From Microbacterium fluvii (GTDB lineage: Bacteria; Actinomycetota; Actinomycetes; Actinomycetales; Microbacteriaceae): 64,000 nt of DNA. The stretch lies in the NCBI RefSeq assembly GCF_025515205.1, contig NZ_JAOPFX010000002.1, positions 434,001 through 498,000 on the forward strand. Reading direction: 5' to 3'. Under the pieces are notes generated by a model. The model searched no databases. It was not told the DNA's origin and saw only the letters and a list, made by a program, of their open reading frames with translations. Both the position numbers and the translations under genes were made by a program. Positions 16,173 through 23,879 of the stretch are shown piece by piece; within the stretch, counting starts at the first letter, position 1, and every line of letters starts with the position of its first letter.

Positions 16173-17390
16173 ATGTCACAGCCGAGCACCGCAGGCGGGC
16201 GGATCCTCGAGGGGATCCGCGTACTCGACTGCTCCATCGCGATGGCGGGTCCCTTCGCGGCACAGCGACTGGGAGACCTGGGGGCCGACGTCATCAAAGT
16301 CGAGCCGACGACGGGCGAGTGGCAGCGCCACGCCGCCGCCGGCGGCGCGCGGGGGAACCGCATCAACGTGTCGTTCATGTCACTCAATCGCAACAAGCGA
16401 TCTCTCGCCGTCGACCTCAAGAGCGAGAAGGGTCGCGAGGTGCTCTACCGGCTCGTCGCCGAGTCCGACGTGTTCCTCCAGAACTATCGCCCAGGGGTCG
16501 CCGCGCGTCTGGGGGTCGACTACGAGACGCTGAGCGCGATCAACCCCGCACTGGTGTACGTGTCGATCTCTGGCTACGGCGAAGACGGGCCCTACCGGGA
16601 TCGACCTGGCCAGGACCTGCTGCTGCAGGCCCTCAGCGGCGCGATGCTCTCGTCAGGGGCGGCCGGGACCCCTCCGCAGGCGGCCGGTCAGTATCTCGTC
16701 GACGCGGTCACGGCTTCGACGGCGTTCGAAGCCGTGATCGCGGCTCTGCTCCACCGGGAGCGCACCGGCGAAGGTCAGCAGGTGTCGGTCAACATGCTCG
16801 ACGTCATCACGACGCTGCAGATGCAGGAGATCTCGGTGTACACGATGGGCGGTGTTCCTCAAGAGCGCAGCGCCGAGCCGCATGCGCACGTCTACATCAA
16901 GTCGCCGTACGGCACCTTCGCAAGTGCCGACGGCTACCTCGCGCTGGCGATGCCACACCTTCCGACGCTCGGCGAGCTCATCGACGAGCCCTCGTTCGCC
17001 GACATGGACGGCGAGATCGACGGGTGGACCCGTCGCGACGAGATCTTCGCGACCGTCGCCGAGAAGCTGCGCGGCCGTACGACGCAGGAGTGGCTCGATG
17101 TGCTCCTGCCGGCAGGCGTCTGGGTCGCGCCGGTCTACTCATACGCCGACCTCGTCGCCGACCCCCAGATCGCACACAACGGCACGTTCGTCGAGTACGA
17201 CCACCCGACCGAAGGACACGTGCGCACGCCCGGGTTCCCCTACCGATTCTCCAAGACGCCGGCGCGCATCGACCGGGGAGCGCCGCTCGCGGGTGAGCAC
17301 ACCCGCGAGATTCTCGTCGAACTCGGTGTCGCCCCCGACGACGTCGACGGGCTCGTCGAGGCCGGCGTCGTCGCGGTCGCCGAGGTCTGA
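16173..17390 (+). CDS. Family III CoA-transferase (CaiB/BaiF)
   Basis: 405-residue protein with the CaiB/BaiF pattern: GIRVLDCSIAMAGPFAAQRLG (about 14-34), GADVIKVEP (37-45), LNRNKRSLAVDL (71-82), and the putative catalytic Asp at D210 (SVNMLD), aligned by motif with Asp169 of formyl-CoA transferase. These enzymes move CoA between carboxylic acids without ATP. Its presence in a sugar-oxidation operon is unusual. With the crotonase at 18547 it recalls CaiB/CaiD of carnitine metabolism, where the product thioester recharges the next substrate. Confidence 0.85.
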   Translation: MSQPSTAGGRILEGIRVLDCSIAMAGPFAAQRLGDLGADVIKVEPTTGEWQRHAAAGGARGNRINVSFMSLNRNKRSLAVDLKSEKGREVLYRLVAESDVFLQNYRPGVAARLGVDYETLSAINPALVYVSISGYGEDGPYRDRPGQDLLLQALSGAMLSSGAAGTPPQAAGQYLVDAVTASTAFEAVIAALLHRERTGEGQQVSVNMLDVITTLQMQEISVYTMGGVPQERSAEPHAHVYIKSPYGTFASADGYLALAMPHLPTLGELIDEPSFADMDGEIDGWTRRDEIFATVAEKLRGRTTQEWLDVLLPAGVWVAPVYSYADLVADPQIAHNGTFVEYDHPTEGHVRTPGFPYRFSKTPARIDRGAPLAGEHTREILVELGVAPDDVDGLVEAGVVAVAEV

Positions 17391-17392
17391 GC

Positions 17393-18550
17393 ATGCATCG
17401 AATCGTCGGCCTCACGTGGGACCATCCGCGCGGCCATGATGCGCTCGCGGCGGCGGCGACGTCGCTGCGCGCTCTCGACGTCGATCTGAGGTGGGAGGTC
17501 CATCCGCTCGAGGGCTTCGAGTCGGCCCCCATCGCAGATCTCGCCGCTGGATACGACCTCATCGTGCTCGATCATCCGCACTTGGGCGATGCCCTGGCCG
17601 CCGACTGCCTCCAGCCGATGGAGGAGGTCATCGGAGACGACGAGATCGCGGCGCTCTCGTCCAGGGTGGTCGGTCCGTCGCTGCGCTCGTATCAGGCGCG
17701 GGGACTGACGTGGGCGCTGCCGCTGGACGCCGCGACGCAGGTGGCTGCGTGCCGCGCCGACCTCAGCGGGTCGGCTCCCACGACGTGGGAGGACGTGCGC
17801 GCTCTGTCATACGAGGCGCCCGTCGCCCTCTCGGTCTCGGGCCCGCACGCGTACCTCACCTTCGCGTCGGTGTGTCACGGTCTCGGAAGCCCGCTCGCAC
17901 ACAGTGCCGCCGAGCGGATCGTCGATGACGCCGTCGGCCTCGAGGCGATCGCCCTGCTCGCCGACCTCTTCTCCCGTGCTCCCGAAGGAAGCGGCGGACA
18001 GAACCCGATCGCGCTGCTCGAGCGCATGTGCGCCACCGACGAGATCGCCTACATCCCGCTCGTGTACGGCTACGTCAACTACGCCGATCGCGCACGCCGC
18101 CACCCTCTCGAGTTCGGCCCCTCGCCGGTCGGGCGTGGGGGATGCAGCGGATCGACGATCGGGGGCACAGGGCTGGCCGTGACCCGGCGAGCGGAGGTCC
18201 CCGCCGCCCTTCGGGCGCATCTGGTGTGGCTCCTCTCCGACTCGACGCAGGCGGGCTTCATCCCGCGCAACGCCGGTCAGCCCAGCGCCGTGGCCGCCTG
18301 GGAGGATGCGGAGCTCGATGCCCGCTTCGGCGGGTTCTACCGCCGTACCCGCTCGACGATCGACACCGCATGGGTGCGTCCTCGCTTCGCCGGGTTCACT
18401 GCCGTGCAGTCGGAGATGTCGCACGTGCTGCGTGACGCGATGCGCGGAGCAGTGGGTGCCCGCGACGCACTTCGGACCATCACCTCCCTGCAGAACAACG
18501 AGTACGAACGCTCCGCTGCCGCGGACGTCGAAAGGAGCTCGCTCGCATGA
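17393..18550 (+). CDS. Solute-binding-protein-like protein without signal peptide
   Basis: 385-residue protein resembling the type 1 extracellular solute-binding fold: an alternating alpha/beta N-terminal half, GLTWALPLDAATQVAACR near residues 102-119, and a C-terminal helical part (LVWLLSDSTQAGFIPRNAG) as in MalE-like proteins. It begins directly with MHRIVGLTWDHP, with no signal peptide or lipobox, so it should be cytosolic. It is tightly packed between the CoA-transferase (2-base gap) and the crotonase (4-base overlap). It may bind an intermediate or be an unrecognised enzyme; the role is unknown. Confidence 0.65.
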   Translation: MHRIVGLTWDHPRGHDALAAAATSLRALDVDLRWEVHPLEGFESAPIADLAAGYDLIVLDHPHLGDALAADCLQPMEEVIGDDEIAALSSRVVGPSLRSYQARGLTWALPLDAATQVAACRADLSGSAPTTWEDVRALSYEAPVALSVSGPHAYLTFASVCHGLGSPLAHSAAERIVDDAVGLEAIALLADLFSRAPEGSGGQNPIALLERMCATDEIAYIPLVYGYVNYADRARRHPLEFGPSPVGRGGCSGSTIGGTGLAVTRRAEVPAALRAHLVWLLSDSTQAGFIPRNAGQPSAVAAWEDAELDARFGGFYRRTRSTIDTAWVRPRFAGFTAVQSEMSHVLRDAMRGAVGARDALRTITSLQNNEYERSAAADVERSSLA

Positions 18551-19329
18551 TCTCTCCGGCCATCGATGAAGTCGGCGTCGAAGTCGACGGCGCCTGTCTC
18601 GTCGTCACGCTCAATCGCCCTGAGAAGCTCAATGCGGTCACCCCCGCCATGAGCAAGGAGCTGACCAGGCTCGCGCACGCCGTCAACGATGACGACGACA
18701 TCCGTGTCGTCGTCATCACGGGTGCGGGGGAGCGCGCGTTCTGCGCGGGATCGGACATCCGCACCCTCGACGAGTACGCGACGCCATGGGAGTTCCGCAA
18801 CCGCGTCGATTACTGCGACGCGCTGCGCGAGGTGCGAAAGCCCCTCATCGCGGCCGTCAACGGCTACGCGTTCGGTGGTGGCGTCGAGACGGCGATGATC
18901 TGCGACATCCGTCTCGCATCCGAGAACGCACAGCTGGCAGCATCCGAGATCAAACTCGGCTGGATCGGGGGCGGTGGCATGAGCGCCTTCCTCGCGCACT
19001 CGGCGGGCGCATCGAACGCGGCGCTCATGCTGCTCACCGGCGAGCCCATCGACGCCACCACGGCGAAGGACTGGGGACTCGTTTCTGAGGTCCATCCCCA
19101 GGGCGACCTGCTGGGGCGCGCCCGCGAGCTCGCCCAGACGATCGCCTCGCGCGCGCCGATCGCGGCGCAGACGGCCAAGGCCAACCTCCGAGCCGCCTTC
19201 ACAATGCCTTTCGATGACGCCATGCGCTATGAGCGCGACCTGCAGACGATCTGCTTCGCGACCGAGGATGCGGCCGAGGGACGCCGCGCGTTCGCCGAGA
19301 AGCGCCAGGCAACCTTCACGGGTCGCTGA
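18547..19329 (+). CDS. Enoyl-CoA hydratase/isomerase (crotonase) family protein
   Basis: 260-residue crotonase. The oxyanion-hole segments are CAGSD (66-70) and GYAFGGG (106-112). Both glutamates of true hydratases are present, E114 (GGGVET) and E134 (ASEIKLG), equivalent to Glu144 and Glu164 of rat hydratase. It should therefore be able to add or remove water across C2-C3 of an acyl-CoA. It is coupled to the upstream solute-binding-like gene and pairs functionally with the CoA-transferase at 16173. Confidence 0.88.
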   Translation: MISPAIDEVGVEVDGACLVVTLNRPEKLNAVTPAMSKELTRLAHAVNDDDDIRVVVITGAGERAFCAGSDIRTLDEYATPWEFRNRVDYCDALREVRKPLIAAVNGYAFGGGVETAMICDIRLASENAQLAASEIKLGWIGGGGMSAFLAHSAGASNAALMLLTGEPIDATTAKDWGLVSEVHPQGDLLGRARELAQTIASRAPIAAQTAKANLRAAFTMPFDDAMRYERDLQTICFATEDAAEGRRAFAEKRQATFTGR

Positions 19330-19330
19330 G

Positions 19331-20527
19331 ATGTCGCACATGCCTGTCACCGACCATTGGCTCCCGTCGCTCGACCGGGGGCTGCCGACCGACGCCGCCG
19401 ACGCGCTGCTGGTCGGTCGCGTCTGGGACCCGCGCCATCAGGGGCCGACCCCGGTCGTCGTCCTCGACGGCGAGGTGCGTTCGCTCGCGCCGCGGCACGC
19501 GACGATCAGCGACCTCGTGGAGCAGCGCGATCCCGTCGCGGCGGCCGAGGCCGCAGCCGCAGAAGTGATCGGTCCCCTCGCGGAGATCTACGCGAACACC
19601 GCGTTCGACACGCGTGATCGCGCGCGGCCGTGGCTGCTCGCGCCGCATGATCTGCAGGCCGTCAAAGCCGCGGGCGTGACCTTCGCGGTCTCGATGATCG
19701 AGCGAGTGATCGAAGAGCGGGCCCGCGGCGACCTCGACGCCGCAGCGCACCTGCGTGCGACGATCCTCGATCGGATCGGCGGCGATCTGCGCGGCATCCG
19801 GCCGGGTTCGCCCGCCGCGGCTGAGCTCAAGGAGTTCTTCATCGGCGAGGGTCTGTGGTCGCAGTACCTGGAGGTCGGCATCGGTCCCGATGCCGAGATC
19901 TTCACGAAGGCGATGCCCCTCTCCTCGCGGGGCACCGGAGAGCAGATCGGTGTGCTCTCGACCTCGACGTGGAACAATCCGGAGCCCGAAGTCGCGCTCG
20001 TGGTCGCATCGGACGGCCGGGCGGTGGGGGCCACGCTCGCGAACGACGTGAACCTTCGCGACGTCGAAGGGCGCAGTGCTCTGCTGCTGCCCAAGGCGAA
20101 GGACAACAACGCCTCTTGCGCGACAGGGCCCTTCATCCGGCTCTTCGATGAGGGGTTCGGCATCGATGATGTGCGCGCCATGGAGGTCTCGGTCTCGGTT
20201 GCGGGCGTCGACGGATTCACGATGGTGGCATCGTCCGACATGCGGCAGATCAGTCGTGATCCCCTCGAGCTGGTCCGTCAGCTCATCGGCCCTCACCACC
20301 AGTACCCCGACGGTGCGATTCTCATGATGGGCACGCTGTTCGCGCCGATCGAGGACCGCGATGCCCCCGGCAAGGGGTTCACCCATAAAGTGGGTGACGT
20401 CGTCTCGATCCGCTCCGAGCAGCTGGGCACCCTCACCGATGTCGTGGCGCACAGCGAGGAGTGCGAGCCGTGGACGTTCGGCCTGAGTGCCTTCATGCGC
20501 AACCTGTCGGCGAGAGGACTGCTGTGA
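19331..20527 (+). CDS. Fumarylacetoacetase-fold 2-keto-3-deoxy-aldonate dehydratase, XylX-like
   Basis: 398-residue protein of the FAH superfamily. It has GIGPDAEIFTKAM, then the metal ligands Glu-x-Glu in NNPEPEV, the Asp of NDVNLRD, and KDNNASCATGPFIRLFD. From memory these segments closely follow Caulobacter XylX, the 2-keto-3-deoxy-xylonate dehydratase that forms alpha-ketoglutarate semialdehyde in the Weimberg pathway. Only one base separates it from the crotonase stop, and its stop overlaps the GTG of the LacI gene. The semialdehyde dehydrogenase at 21597 would act next. Which 2-keto-3-deoxy acid it uses is not decided by sequence. Confidence 0.82.
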   Translation: MSHMPVTDHWLPSLDRGLPTDAADALLVGRVWDPRHQGPTPVVVLDGEVRSLAPRHATISDLVEQRDPVAAAEAAAAEVIGPLAEIYANTAFDTRDRARPWLLAPHDLQAVKAAGVTFAVSMIERVIEERARGDLDAAAHLRATILDRIGGDLRGIRPGSPAAAELKEFFIGEGLWSQYLEVGIGPDAEIFTKAMPLSSRGTGEQIGVLSTSTWNNPEPEVALVVASDGRAVGATLANDVNLRDVEGRSALLLPKAKDNNASCATGPFIRLFDEGFGIDDVRAMEVSVSVAGVDGFTMVASSDMRQISRDPLELVRQLIGPHHQYPDGAILMMGTLFAPIEDRDAPGKGFTHKVGDVVSIRSEQLGTLTDVVAHSEECEPWTFGLSAFMRNLSARGLL

Positions 20528-21576
20528 CCGACGACGAAGAAGCCCCTCCGCCGCGCAGAACACGGCGGAGCACCCGCACAGTGACCATCGACGAGGTCGC
20601 CGCGCTCGCCGGAGTGTCTCCGTCGACGGTGTCGCGCGCGATCCGCAACCCCGATCAGGTGTCGGAGGCGGCCTATGAAGCAGTCATGCGTGCAGTCGAC
20701 GAGACCGACTATGTGCCCAACAGGGCTGCCGCCAACCTCGCGTCCAACCGCAGCGGCACCGTCGCCGCCGTCATGCCCGCGATGTCGTACTCCGTCTTCG
20801 CCGACACCGTGCACGGCCTCGAAGAGGTGCTGACAGAGGCCGGCATCCACCTCTTCATCGGCACCACCGGATACGACCTCACCCGGGAGGAGCAGCTCGT
20901 GCGCGCCTACCTGGGGCGACGGCCCGATGGCATCGTCATGGTGGGTGCGTCGCACACCGAAGCGGTGCGGCAGCTTCTCGGCCGCGCCCGGATCCCCATC
21001 GTCGAGACGTGGGACTGGACCACCGACCCGATCGACTCGCTCGTCGGATTCTCCAACGGCGACGCCTTCGCGGCCATGGCGGACTACATCGTCGAGGCCG
21101 GCTACCGCCACCCCACCTTCGGCGGCTGGATCATGGGCGGCGACTCCCGCGCCCAGGCACGTCTGGACGGGTTCCGTCAGCGCATCGTTCAGCTGCTTCC
21201 CGACGAGCCGGTGCGCATCATCGACACCCGCGAGCGCGGCATCAGCGTAGACGCCGGGAGCTGGCTGCTCGACCACGCACTCGAGCAGTACCCCGAGACC
21301 GACGTCCTGGTCTGCGCGAGCGACATCTTCGCGACGGGCGCGGTGCTGCGCGCGGCCGGCCGCGGACTCGCGGTGCCCGCAGACATCGCCGTCACGGGCT
21401 TCGGCGACTTCGAGGTGAGTCGGTTCCTGCATCCGTCACTCACGACCATCCAGACGCCGAATGCCAGCATCGGGCGCCGTGCGGGACAGATCCTGCTCGA
21501 GCGGATCGCCGACTCGCACGCGCCGGCGGTCACGGTCGACCTCGGCTTCACCCTCATCCCGCGCGAGAGCGCCTGA
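20524..21576 (+). CDS. LacI-family transcriptional regulator of the sugar operon
   Basis: 350-residue LacI/GalR protein: helix-turn-helix at about residues 21-45 (TIDEVAALAGVSPSTVSRAI), then a periplasmic-binding-like effector domain. The GTG start overlaps the stop of the dehydratase gene (GTGA), so it is made within the operon it probably controls. The operator candidate TGACAGCGCTGCCA and the 12-bp repeats lie in the divergent region at 12 kb. The inducer is probably a sugar or 2-keto-3-deoxy acid. Confidence 0.88.
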   Translation: MTDDEEAPPPRRTRRSTRTVTIDEVAALAGVSPSTVSRAIRNPDQVSEAAYEAVMRAVDETDYVPNRAAANLASNRSGTVAAVMPAMSYSVFADTVHGLEEVLTEAGIHLFIGTTGYDLTREEQLVRAYLGRRPDGIVMVGASHTEAVRQLLGRARIPIVETWDWTTDPIDSLVGFSNGDAFAAMADYIVEAGYRHPTFGGWIMGGDSRAQARLDGFRQRIVQLLPDEPVRIIDTRERGISVDAGSWLLDHALEQYPETDVLVCASDIFATGAVLRAAGRGLAVPADIAVTGFGDFEVSRFLHPSLTTIQTPNASIGRRAGQILLERIADSHAPAVTVDLGFTLIPRESA

Positions 21577-21596
21577 ACCACGCCGATCGAGGAGAA

Positions 21597-23123
21597 ATGA
21601 CCCCGACCCTTTCGACAACCGATCCCCGCACCGGAGTCGTCGCCGACACCGGCATCGCCCCGACGTCGGACCACGCGGTCGACGCGATCGTGGAAGCCGC
21701 CGTGGGCGCGGCCGAACAGCTGGAGGGGTTCGACCGCCACTGGCGCGCCGATCTGCTCGACGCGATGGCCGCGGCGCTGGAAGAGCGCAGGCAGCTCCTG
21801 GTTGACATCGCCATGGCCGAGACCGGTCTGGGGGAGCCCCGACTGCAGGCTGAGCTGACACGCACGGTGTACCAGCTCCGGCTCTTCGGCGACGCAGTGC
21901 GCGAAGGAGGCTACCTGGAGGCGGCGATCGACCACGCCGGCGACACCCCGATGGGCGCACAGCCGGACGTACGAAGGATGCTGGTGCCGATCGGTCCCGT
22001 CGCGGTCTTCGGATCGAGCAACTTCCCCTTCGCCTTCTCCGTGCCCGGGGGTGACACCGCGGCCGCCATCGCGGCCGGCAATCCCGTGATCGCAAAGGCG
22101 CACAGCGCGCATCCGCTCACGTCGCAGGCGAGCTTTGCGGCTCTCTCGGCGGGCGCAGATCGGGTCGGCGCCCCGGCGGGCACGGTGAGCATCGTCTACG
22201 GTCAAGCGGCGGGCAGTCGGCTCGTGGCCCACCCCGGCCTGAGCGCCGTGGGCTTCACGGGGTCGCTGGGCGCAGCCAGCCGGCTGCAGGAACTCATCGC
22301 CCAGCGCGAGCGGCCGATCCCGTTCTACGGCGAGCTGCAGAGCATCAATCCGATGATCGTGACTTCGGCCGCACTGCACGCGCGCGGAGCTGACATCGCC
22401 AAGGGGCTTGCCCTGTCGGTCACGGGTTCGGGCGGGCAGCTCTGCACGAAGCCGGGCATCGTCCTGCTGCCTCGCGGCGCGGCGGCGGACGAGTTCGCAC
22501 GCGCTCTCGTCGATGAGATGTCGTCTGTCGAGGCGAGCGCCCTGCTCAACGAGCGCGTCCTCACGTCGTTCCGCGAGTCCGAGTCCGAGCTCGAAGCAGC
22601 CCGTGGCACCACCTCGCTGCTGGGCAGCTCCGGCGCCCCTGCCTCCGCAGGCGAGGGGTTCTTCGTCGAGCCCCGAGTGCTGCGCGTACCCGCGGCCGAG
22701 ATCACAGAGGAGCACACCGTGGAGGCATTCGGCCCTCTGGTCGTGCTCGTGGACTACGACACCACCGCACAACTCCTCGGTGCGCTTGATGTCGTTCCGG
22801 ATTCGCTGACGATCAGCGTCCACTCCGAGGCAGACGAAGCCTCGCAGGTTGCGGGGATCCTTCCTCGACTGACTGCCACGGCGGGTCGTGTGGTCTTCGA
22901 TGGATTCCCCACCGGGGTGCGGGTTTCGTGGGCACAGCACCACGGCGGGCCGTGGCCGGCGACGAATTCGATCCACACGTCCGTGGGCGTCACCGCGATC
23001 CGGCGCTTCTTGCGCCCGCTGGCATGGCAGAACGCCCCTGAGCAGCTGCTCCCGACGGAACTGCGCGACGACTACCTGGGTGTGCCGCGTCGCGTCGACG
23101 GGGTGCTTCACCTACCGAGCTGA
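21597..23123 (+). CDS. Alpha-ketoglutarate-semialdehyde-type (NADP+) aldehyde dehydrogenase
   Basis: 508-residue aldehyde dehydrogenase of the branch that includes 2,5-dioxovalerate dehydrogenases of sugar-acid and hydroxyproline pathways. Visible motifs are FGSSNFPFAFS (the coenzyme loop), VGFTGSLGA, the base Glu in YGELQSINP and the nucleophilic Cys in GSGGQLCTKPG. It would oxidise alpha-ketoglutarate semialdehyde made by the XylX-like enzyme to alpha-ketoglutarate, feeding the TCA cycle. GAGGAGAA lies immediately upstream of the ATG. Last gene of the operon. Confidence 0.85.
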   Translation: MTPTLSTTDPRTGVVADTGIAPTSDHAVDAIVEAAVGAAEQLEGFDRHWRADLLDAMAAALEERRQLLVDIAMAETGLGEPRLQAELTRTVYQLRLFGDAVREGGYLEAAIDHAGDTPMGAQPDVRRMLVPIGPVAVFGSSNFPFAFSVPGGDTAAAIAAGNPVIAKAHSAHPLTSQASFAALSAGADRVGAPAGTVSIVYGQAAGSRLVAHPGLSAVGFTGSLGAASRLQELIAQRERPIPFYGELQSINPMIVTSAALHARGADIAKGLALSVTGSGGQLCTKPGIVLLPRGAAADEFARALVDEMSSVEASALLNERVLTSFRESESELEAARGTTSLLGSSGAPASAGEGFFVEPRVLRVPAAEITEEHTVEAFGPLVVLVDYDTTAQLLGALDVVPDSLTISVHSEADEASQVAGILPRLTATAGRVVFDGFPTGVRVSWAQHHGGPWPATNSIHTSVGVTAIRRFLRPLAWQNAPEQLLPTELRDDYLGVPRRVDGVLHLPS

Positions 23124-23158
23124 CGTCGCCGTCATCGTGGTGCGGCGCAGTCGGGGCC

Positions 23159-23701
23159 TCAGGCGCTCCGGGGCGTGCGGTTCTCGGCGCTGATCATCCA
23201 CGCGAACTGCTCGAGCTTCTCGATGACCTCGTGCAGGATGTCGGCGCTCGTCGGGTCTTCCTCGTCCACAGCGTCGTGCACCTCGCGGCAGGTGGCCACG
23301 GTATCTTCCAGGCGCACGGTGACGAGATCGATCACCTCGCTGGTGGCGATCTCACCGTGCGGGAACTCGGGCAGCGTCGTGGTCGCCGCGATGGTGTCGC
23401 TGCGCCCGTCGGGCAGTGCGTGCAGCGCGCGCATGCGCTCGGCGATCGTGTCGCTGAACTCGCGGGCCGCGTCGATGATCTCGTCGAGCTGCAGGTGAGT
23501 GTCGCGGAAGTTCGGGCCGACGACGTTCCAGTGCGCCTGCTTGCCCTGGGAGGCGAGCTCGATGACGTCGACGAGCACCCTCTGCAGGTTATCGCTGAGC
23601 GCCTTGCTCGCGGAGAAGCCGCTCTCGGCGTTCTGCTCGTCGGTCAGCCGGGCTCCGCGGGCGGGCTTGCGCTTGTTCTTGGTCGTGGTGCTGGTTGCCA
23701 T
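23159..23701 (-). CDS. dps: Dps-family DNA-binding/ferritin-like protein
   Basis: 180-residue Dps protein: a Lys/Arg-rich N-terminus (residues 1-20) for DNA contact, then the ferritin-like four-helix bundle. The ferroxidase segment is QAHWNVVGPNFRDTHLQLDEI, with its His, Asp and Glu ligands. It oxidises Fe(II), stores iron and protects DNA in stationary phase or under peroxide. The start MATSTTTKNKRK at 23701 is preceded by a leaderless -10 box. Monocistronic, converging on the aldehyde dehydrogenase gene. Confidence 0.92.
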   Translation of the reverse strand: MATSTTTKNKRKPARGARLTDEQNAESGFSASKALSDNLQRVLVDVIELASQGKQAHWNVVGPNFRDTHLQLDEIIDAAREFSDTIAERMRALHALPDGRSDTIAATTTLPEFPHGEIATSEVIDLVTVRLEDTVATCREVHDAVDEEDPTSADILHEVIEKLEQFAWMISAENRTPRSA

Positions 23702-23707
23702 GCTCCG

Positions 23708-23713
23708 ACGGTA
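23708..23713 (-). promoter_or_regulatory. Leaderless -10 box of dps
   Basis: On the minus strand TACCGT is followed by 6 bases and the ATG at 23701. The bases between offer no separate ribosome-binding site with normal spacing. Confidence 0.45.
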
Positions 23714-23811
23714 CGGGGGGCCGAACCTGCCCAGCCGGGGATTGCGCCGCACCTGCGGCGGTGCTAACCCCGCGTCGCAGGGCACGCGAATTGGTTGACT
23801 CAAGGCAATAG

Positions 23812-23856
23812 TTGACTTTGCGCAACGAGAGTCGTATGGTTGACGCCGATCAACCA
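23812..23856 (+). promoter_or_regulatory. Promoter and MarR operator of the DHA2 efflux operon
   Basis: TTGACT (23812-23817), a 17-bp spacer and TATGGT (23835-23840) make a near-consensus promoter. The palindrome TGGTTGA-N6-TCAACCA (23837-23856) overlaps the -10 box. A second TTGACT lies at 23795-23800. The layout fits autorepression of pump and regulator by the MarR protein at 25576. Confidence 0.65.
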
Positions 23857-23879
23857 AATTTCGTAGGAGCATTCCGCCT

